This document shows positions 36,335-41,530 of a stretch of DNA of 41,530 nucleotides, in pieces (position 1 is the stretch's first letter; each line of letters begins with the position of its first letter). Position numbers and translations under genes: made by a program. The stretch comes from a virus: the IMG/VR virus record IMGVR_UViG_3300025009_000215, positions 1 to 41,530 of that record; one strand, 5' to 3'. The notes beneath the pieces are model-generated. The model made no database searches. It worked only from the letters and a program-made list of their open reading frames with translations, and was not told where the DNA came from.

Positions 36335-38311
36335 ATGGCGTTCAATTTTGGAAATCTAAAAGTCAATGTTGATAAACAAAAACCTACTAAAACTAGTGGA
36401 TTTAACTTTGGGGGATTACAGGATAGGGCTAATTTAGTTTCCCAACAAAGAAAAGAAGAACAATTCAGAGTAGCAGAAGAAAATGCTAAAAAAGCTCAAA
36501 TTGAAGCAGAAAAAGCGCAAGAAAAAGTAGCTTTTTGGGAAGGGATTAAAAACATACCTAAAGAAGTTATCAAAGGAGCAATCGTCAGACCAGCGCTATC
36601 TTTAGCTGAAATTCCTAAAAATATTTATGGTAGAGTAACAGGAAAAGAACAGACTTTCGGCGAAGTTAATGTTCCATTTGTTGGTCCGGTAGAAAGCTAT
36701 CAAAGAGAATCAGGAAGAATAGCAGGAGAAATTGTAGAAGGGAAAAAACCATTGCGTTCAATTCTTGCTCCAATAGGAGAGTCTATTTTAGATGTTTCAT
36801 CTTTAGGAGTGGGAGGTAAATTAGCTAAAGGAGCTATTAAGCAAACAGGCAAACAAATATTAAAACAAGGAGTAAGGGAGGGCGCTTTGTATGGAGCAGG
36901 CTATGGATCAACACAAGCTCTCAAAGAAGGTCAAGGAGTTGAAGATAGCGCTAAAACAATTGGAACATCTACTTTAGTTGGCGCAGTTTTACCCCCAGCA
37001 ATTATTGGAGCTGGCAGATTAGCTGGTAAAATAGCAAGGACTTTAAAACCAGGAGAGCTTGCACCTATCGTCAAAGAAATTGAAGAAACAACAGCGAAAA
37101 AACTAACTCCAAGTGAAGCTTTACAAGTTAAGGCTGATTTAGAAAAAGGAATAAGTAAAGAAGCTATCATAAATGATATTATAGAGCCTCCTACACGCAC
37201 TACAAGCCCCGTAGAGGCTCCTAAACCTAAAGTAGAGGTAAAGACACCAGTTAAGGAAATAACTCCTCTACAAGAAGGAGGGTTAATTAAAGAAGCTAGA
37301 AAATATAAGAGTGCTGATGAGTTTGTTAGAAATGTCTATAATGACGAGATGCCGTTGGAATTACCAAGTGACGTTTCAAGAGCAGTCCAGAAGTTGCCTA
37401 ATAGAAAGTTAATACCGCAAGAGATACGAAAGGATGTAGAAAAAATATGGAATGGGTTAGTTAAAAACGAGAATGTTGATATTTCTACATTAAAAGCTGG
37501 TGAATACGGTCAAAATACTCAAAATCTTCCGAATGTTCTTGAAAACATATCTAAGAAAAAGAGAAACATAGATAGTCCTATAATAGTTAATCAAGACGGT
37601 CTAATTTTAGACGGTCATCATAGAGTTGCTCAAGCAATAAGAAACGGTCAAACTAATATAAAAGCTCAAGTTGTCCCGTTTAAAGGAGAGTTTGAACAAG
37701 CACTAAAAGATTTTCATAAACAATCTTTATCCCAACCCCAAGGAATAACTCCTAGGGTAGAAGTTACAATCGCAGAAAATGCAAAGATTTCTAAAATAGC
37801 AAAAAGTATAGAACAAAAAATGAAAGATGCTGGAATGGTAGATGAAGATATAGAAAAAGCTACTTTTGAAGGAATTACAGTTAAAGGACAAGCCGAAGAA
37901 ATGGCTAAAATATTACAAGATAAAAATTTAGTAGATGATATAATTTCAGGAAAAAAACCGCTAACAGAAAAAGTTAGACCTAGCTCATTTATTAAAGCAG
38001 TTGAAGATGAAGCACTTAAAACAGGAGACGCAAAAACACTTGAGAAATTAGCTAAATCAAAAATAGCAGGCGAAACATCTTTATCCGCTCAAGATTTGCG
38101 AATGGCGGCAGAAAGAGACCCTGATAGTGCTGTCATAAAAATGAGAGAAATAATCAAAGTAAGGGAAGAGGCATTACAGAAAAGACTCAAAAAAGATGTA
38201 AAAATTTCTCAAGCTAAAAAGGTTGCGGAAAAAGAAGTAGAGAAAGCGTCTAAATCTAAAAAATCAACTAAAGCGACTTGGAGTAGCTTTATTTCTGAAA
38301 TAAAATGCTAA
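36335..38311 (+). CDS. Large virion protein with ParB-like domain
   Basis: 658 residues. The N-terminal 110 residues are low-complexity and coiled (QQRKEEQFRVAEENAKKAQI), then hydrophobic Gly/Ala-rich helices (about 140-235) as in membrane-interacting ejection proteins. At about 345-455 lies a ParB-like nuclease fold: SPIIVNQDGLILDGHHRVAQ with the GxHR motif. The C-terminus is Lys/Glu helical. A ParB-like module in an ejected protein marks phage polyvalent proteins, which act on host DNA or defence during entry. Mechanism unknown. Confidence 0.6.
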   Translation: MAFNFGNLKVNVDKQKPTKTSGFNFGGLQDRANLVSQQRKEEQFRVAEENAKKAQIEAEKAQEKVAFWEGIKNIPKEVIKGAIVRPALSLAEIPKNIYGRVTGKEQTFGEVNVPFVGPVESYQRESGRIAGEIVEGKKPLRSILAPIGESILDVSSLGVGGKLAKGAIKQTGKQILKQGVREGALYGAGYGSTQALKEGQGVEDSAKTIGTSTLVGAVLPPAIIGAGRLAGKIARTLKPGELAPIVKEIEETTAKKLTPSEALQVKADLEKGISKEAIINDIIEPPTRTTSPVEAPKPKVEVKTPVKEITPLQEGGLIKEARKYKSADEFVRNVYNDEMPLELPSDVSRAVQKLPNRKLIPQEIRKDVEKIWNGLVKNENVDISTLKAGEYGQNTQNLPNVLENISKKKRNIDSPIIVNQDGLILDGHHRVAQAIRNGQTNIKAQVVPFKGEFEQALKDFHKQSLSQPQGITPRVEVTIAENAKISKIAKSIEQKMKDAGMVDEDIEKATFEGITVKGQAEEMAKILQDKNLVDDIISGKKPLTEKVRPSSFIKAVEDEALKTGDAKTLEKLAKSKIAGETSLSAQDLRMAAERDPDSAVIKMREIIKVREEALQKRLKKDVKISQAKKVAEKEVEKASKSKKSTKATWSSFISEIKC

Positions 38312-38315
38312 AAAT

Positions 38316-40481
38316 ATGGCAAAAACATATTGTCTGATTAAAGAAAAAGCCGAGGAGTTTATTAAACGCTTAAAAAGCGGAGAAATATCTCCTGAAAAAA
38401 TGGACGAAATGTCCAGCACTGAAAGACGCAAGTTCTTTGAGTCATTTCTAGGTGATGACGCTAAAAATGTCAATACTTTATACGAAAGAAAAATACTAAA
38501 TAAAAACAGAGAGCAAGGATTGATTTCTTGGGCTGAGCAAGTGTCGGGAAAAAACACAAAACAGCGTGAGGCGTTAATTAAAAGGATAAAAGAAAACACC
38601 GAAGAAAGATTGAAAAAGATTTTTAACCCAGAAGATGAAAAAGCATTTTTATCAGAATTAGCGGAACAAAGGTTAGGATTAGGTATTTCATCAGAAGAAG
38701 CTAAAACTATCTTTAAACTATCGAAAAAATTCCAAGATACAAGAGACTTTTTCAGCAAAACAAAAATTTACGATAAACTCGAAGAAATAAAAGGCTCTTT
38801 GAGTGGCAATGAAAGAAAAGTTGTTGATGAATTAATTTCAAGATTAGATGATATAAAAACGGATAAAAAACTAGTTTCTCAATCTCTCGCTAGAGTTAAA
38901 AGATATTTAGGCGAAGGTGCAGATGATTATATTAAAAAAGAAATAGAAAAATTTGCAGATGATATTGTTTCATCGCGAAAAGAGCAAGGATTGGCATACG
39001 GAGCGTCTAAAGTTGCGCTCGATGAATATATAGGAGAAATAAAACTAGGAATAAAAAATCCAAGAACGATAATAAACACAATTAAAGACGTAGCTTCATT
39101 TGCCAAGTCTGTCAAGGCTTCGGTTGATAATAGTTTTATAGGACGACAGGGATTGAAAACGTTGTTTTCTGGACATCCAGTAGTTTGGTTAAAATCTTTT
39201 GGAGAATCTTTTAGATTATTAGCTAAATCAGGGATAAAAGGGGAGGACGCTGTCAGAGGACTAAAAGCAGAAATTTTAAGCAGAAAAAATTCAAGGAACG
39301 GTTTTTATGATAAACTTAAAGTAGAACTTGGTAATATGGAAGAAGCATATCCAACGTCGTTACCAGAGAAGATACCATTATTAGGTAGAATTTTTAGCGC
39401 ATCACAGCAAGCGTTTACAGGTTCAGCTTATAGAATGAGAGCAGACTTGGCAGATGTAATGATTGAAAAAGCATTAAAGCAGGGAATTGATTTGAATGAT
39501 AAAAAACAAGCTGAAGCAATCGGAGAATTGATAAACTCAATGACTGGTAGAGGTAAAATTAAAGGTATTTCCGGCAGTGCGCAAGAAGCTTTGAATGTTG
39601 CGTTTTTTTCTCCAAAATATGTTAAATCTCAACTAGATACTGTCGGTCATATTTTTACAGGAGCAGGAGGAAGCAATTTTGTGAGAAAAGAGGCGGCAAA
39701 AAATCTAGCTGGAATAGTAGCTTCGATAGGTTCGGTACTTTACCTAGCTGATAAACTTCAACCTGGTAGCGTCGAATGGGACTCAAGAAGCTCAGACTTT
39801 GGAAAAATAAAAATAGGCAACACTAGGTTTGATGTAACTGGAGGTCTTGGTTCGTTAGCTGTTTTGGCTTCCAGAATAGCGAGACAAAGTTCAAAGAGCA
39901 CATCTGGCTTAATAACTAATATGGGAGATTATGGGGCAAGAGACGCGACAGCTTTAGTCGGAGATTTCTTAGAAAATAAAACAGCTCCTCTTTTAAGGTT
40001 GATTTCTGATTTGTATTCTGGAGAGAATTTTGATAGAGAGCCTACAGGATGGGAAGCAATCAGAAACAAACCAGCCGAAACCTTATGGACATTGGGAAAA
40101 GGATTTGTCGCACCTATTCCAGTGGAAAATGCTATCGAAGCATATAGAAATAAGGAAACAGAACCAGCTTTATCGGCGATTATACTTGATGCTTTTGGGA
40201 TAGGCTCTAATATATACACAACTAAAGAAAATTGGCACGGAAAAACAACTAAAGAAATGAAGGCGTTTAAGGAAAAAGTAGGATATAAAACTTTTGATGA
40301 AGCCAACGATGAGTTTAATAGACAAATAAACAATAAATTAGAAGAACTAAAAAAAGAGAAAGATTTTATGAATTTATCAGTCGAAGAAAAAGCTAATAAG
40401 TTGTCTAATAAAAAGCAAGAAATTAAAAAGGAAATATTTAAAAAGTATAATTTCACGCCACCAAAGCCTGAAAGAAAATAA
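38316..40481 (+). CDS. Large internal virion / polyvalent protein (LPD38-like C-terminus)
   Basis: 721 residues. The first ~250 are charged coiled helices. From about 275: RQGLKTLFSGHPVVWLKSFG, SAYRMRADLADVMIEKALKQ, INSMTGRGKIKGISGSAQEA, FFSPKYVKSQLDTVGHIF. Then SRSSDFGKIKIGNTRFDVTG and LYSGENFDREPTGWEAIRNK follow the pattern of the large polyvalent protein-associated domain that I know as LPD38. Probably ejected with the preceding protein and spans or modifies the host envelope. Family name from memory. Confidence 0.6.
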   Translation: MAKTYCLIKEKAEEFIKRLKSGEISPEKMDEMSSTERRKFFESFLGDDAKNVNTLYERKILNKNREQGLISWAEQVSGKNTKQREALIKRIKENTEERLKKIFNPEDEKAFLSELAEQRLGLGISSEEAKTIFKLSKKFQDTRDFFSKTKIYDKLEEIKGSLSGNERKVVDELISRLDDIKTDKKLVSQSLARVKRYLGEGADDYIKKEIEKFADDIVSSRKEQGLAYGASKVALDEYIGEIKLGIKNPRTIINTIKDVASFAKSVKASVDNSFIGRQGLKTLFSGHPVVWLKSFGESFRLLAKSGIKGEDAVRGLKAEILSRKNSRNGFYDKLKVELGNMEEAYPTSLPEKIPLLGRIFSASQQAFTGSAYRMRADLADVMIEKALKQGIDLNDKKQAEAIGELINSMTGRGKIKGISGSAQEALNVAFFSPKYVKSQLDTVGHIFTGAGGSNFVRKEAAKNLAGIVASIGSVLYLADKLQPGSVEWDSRSSDFGKIKIGNTRFDVTGGLGSLAVLASRIARQSSKSTSGLITNMGDYGARDATALVGDFLENKTAPLLRLISDLYSGENFDREPTGWEAIRNKPAETLWTLGKGFVAPIPVENAIEAYRNKETEPALSAIILDAFGIGSNIYTTKENWHGKTTKEMKAFKEKVGYKTFDEANDEFNRQINNKLEELKKEKDFMNLSVEEKANKLSNKKQEIKKEIFKKYNFTPPKPERK

Positions 40482-40483
40482 CT

Positions 40484-40840
40484 ATGGAAATACTAACCCC
40501 GCTAAAACCAGAGCCAATTGAACAAGTCAATGAGTCGTCTCAAATTCCAAAAGAGTTTTTGGACGCAGGAATAAACTTTAAGAATGTTCAGTTTTTGGAT
40601 TATCTCGGGCTGAAAGACGAAATGTTTAATCCGCAAATAATGGAAAAGGTTGACTTTATCGCTTCAAAAATGGAAGGACTGGATAATCTTTCTGACATTG
40701 ATATGAGATTAGGAAATGACGGAAGTATGCCAAAGTTGGAGAAGATTTATCTGCACTTGAAACTTATTGATCAAGCAAATAAAGCTAAGGAAAGACTAGA
40801 CATAATCAATCAACAAATTCAAAACAATGAGCAACGCTAA
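40484..40840 (+). CDS. 118-residue late protein
   Basis: Pro/Glu start, then a helical core (LDAGINFKNVQFLDYLGLKD, KLEKIYLHLKLIDQANKAKE). Sits two bases after the polyvalent gene and overlaps the next by 14 bp. Possibly a virion or fibre-assembly helper. Not recognised. Confidence 0.55.
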   Translation: MEILTPLKPEPIEQVNESSQIPKEFLDAGINFKNVQFLDYLGLKDEMFNPQIMEKVDFIASKMEGLDNLSDIDMRLGNDGSMPKLEKIYLHLKLIDQANKAKERLDIINQQIQNNEQR

Positions 40841-41138
40841 CGCCTCATCAGATTTAGAAAGAGCCGAACATTTGGCTTATGAAGACAGCAAAGGAGTTAA
40901 AAGAGTCTCTGTTTTTAATAATGGAGTTCAAACAAATATAGCCACCGAAGCTAAACAAGATGAGATAGTGGAGGCTATTGGAAAGGATAAATTTAATATC
41001 CCAGTTTATGACACCCAAGTCATTGATGAAACAGACCCAGACAATGTCACTATTACATATAAGCTAGATGGGACAACTGTCGCAGTTAAAACAATCGCCG
41101 TGAGTGGAACAACTACAACTATTAGCGTAACCCTATGA
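40827..41138 (+). CDS. Small tail-type protein
   Basis: 103 residues. LAYEDSKGVKRVSVFNNGVQ then TEAKQDEIVEAIGK, a helix typical of phage tail proteins (TEAKQD is frequent), and a Thr/Val-rich beta end (NVTITYKLDGTTVAVKTIAV). Probably associated with the fibre that follows. Confidence 0.6.
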   Translation: MSNANASSDLERAEHLAYEDSKGVKRVSVFNNGVQTNIATEAKQDEIVEAIGKDKFNIPVYDTQVIDETDPDNVTITYKLDGTTVAVKTIAVSGTTTTISVTL

Positions 41139-41163
41139 CAGTATTTATTTTTAATTAACGCAA

Positions 41164-41530
41164 ATGAACAAATTTGACAAAATACTAGGAGAATATAGAG
41201 AAAAAGATGAAACAGATATCACAGGGAAAGCTTCCGTGGCTCTTGATAACCTTGCTTCTGTAGCTATCAACACTTCTTTAATTTCAGATACTGACTCCAC
41301 AGACGACCTCGGTTCAATTACAAAACAATGGGCGAATGTCCACACCGATAGACTGGTTAGCACTATTTCAAATCTTACAATTGAAAACGACCTTCAAGAC
41401 GGTGATATTAGCTTCAAAGTAAATGACGGCGGAGTAGACAAGACAGTAATGACCTTAGACGGAGCAACAGGCAACGTCGGCATCGGGACGACGAGTCCGG
41501 GGGCGAAATTAGGTTTTGCAGCCGATACAT
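41164..41530 (+). CDS. Tail fibre protein, N-terminal part (continues at base 1)
   Basis: Starts MNKFDKILGEYREKDETDIT; ISDTDSTDDLGSITKQWANV is the entry to a fibre repeat (the LGSxTKxWxNV pattern of head/tail fibre repeats). It then reaches the GNVGIGTTSP motif inside the terminal repeat. The frame continues without a break at base 1 (residue 69 onward), giving a ~343-residue fibre. Confidence 0.75.
   Translation, partial: MNKFDKILGEYREKDETDITGKASVALDNLASVAINTSLISDTDSTDDLGSITKQWANVHTDRLVSTISNLTIENDLQDGDISFKVNDGGVDKTVMTLDGATGNVGIGTTSPGAKLGFAADT
41368..41530. repeat. Terminal direct repeat, right copy
   Basis: Matches 1-163 with two differences (bases corresponding to 128-129). The right-copy bases agree with the internal fibre repeat at 409-438. 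Confidence 0.95.

Noticed and set aside
1-41530. Alternative genetic code (UGA or UAG recoded)
   Set aside because: All three stops end genes normally, and long genes are intact under the standard code. The stop at 1929 is TAA in one tiny ORF only.

Overview
The window looks like one complete phage genome. Its first 163 bases recur at its end (41368-41530, two mismatches), and a tail-fibre gene starts at 41164 and continues without a frame break at base 1. It is therefore either a circularly permuted genome of about 41,367 bp or a linear one with a short terminal repeat. Base composition is AT-rich. Nearly all genes lie on the + strand, packed tightly with many ATGA-type overlaps. I see no integrase, DNA or RNA polymerase, or tRNA. 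The terminase, portal, SU10-like capsid, connector, propeller-like tail protein and three long internal-virion-type proteins suggest a short-tailed (podovirus-like) phage that relies on host polymerases. Most start codons follow AT-rich leaders with no Shine-Dalgarno (SD), while promoters are near-consensus sigma70 type. With VGIGTT fibre repeats and a lectin-fold variable protein this would fit a Patescibacteria (CPR) host, but that is inference only.

Layout: 1-1221 holds the fibre C-terminus and small downstream genes. 1228-4080 is a lysis and accessory region: a coiled-coil membrane protein, an unusual SD-bearing island of tiny zinc-ribbon proteins led by a promoter, leader peptide and terminator, and a GH25 endolysin fused to a holin-like tail. 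4122-5182 has a terminator, a strong promoter, a ~200-nt highly structured non-coding RNA candidate and several membrane microproteins. 5229-7137 holds accessory genes: an NPPY methyltransferase-like gene between inverted repeats, a possible Acb2/Tad1-type anti-defence protein, zinc-ribbon proteins and a DUF1566/C-lectin protein with a DGR-like variable end. 7167-7246 is a pseudoknot-terminator leader before the replication operon (replisome organiser, DnaB helicase, Gp157, SSB-like, HNH-like, YopX, resolvase-like; 7259-13822).

13832-15485 is a DUF6745-like protein with 38 tandem SQL tetrapeptides plus its probable partner. After small genes and two terminators comes the only minus-strand unit (16399-16955), a membrane segment and a lytic transglycosylase-like domain in adjacent frames, with its own promoter inside a divergent control region.

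17231-22683 is packaging and head: terminase small and large subunits, portal, scaffold-like protein, major capsid. A shortened GroEL follows at 22755, with no GroES in the window. 24464-28828 is a glycosyltransferase cassette with an embedded nitroreductase-like gene. 28825-41138 is connector, tail and ejection genes, interrupted at 29596 by an HNH endonuclease gene that left a 21-bp duplication of its target gene.
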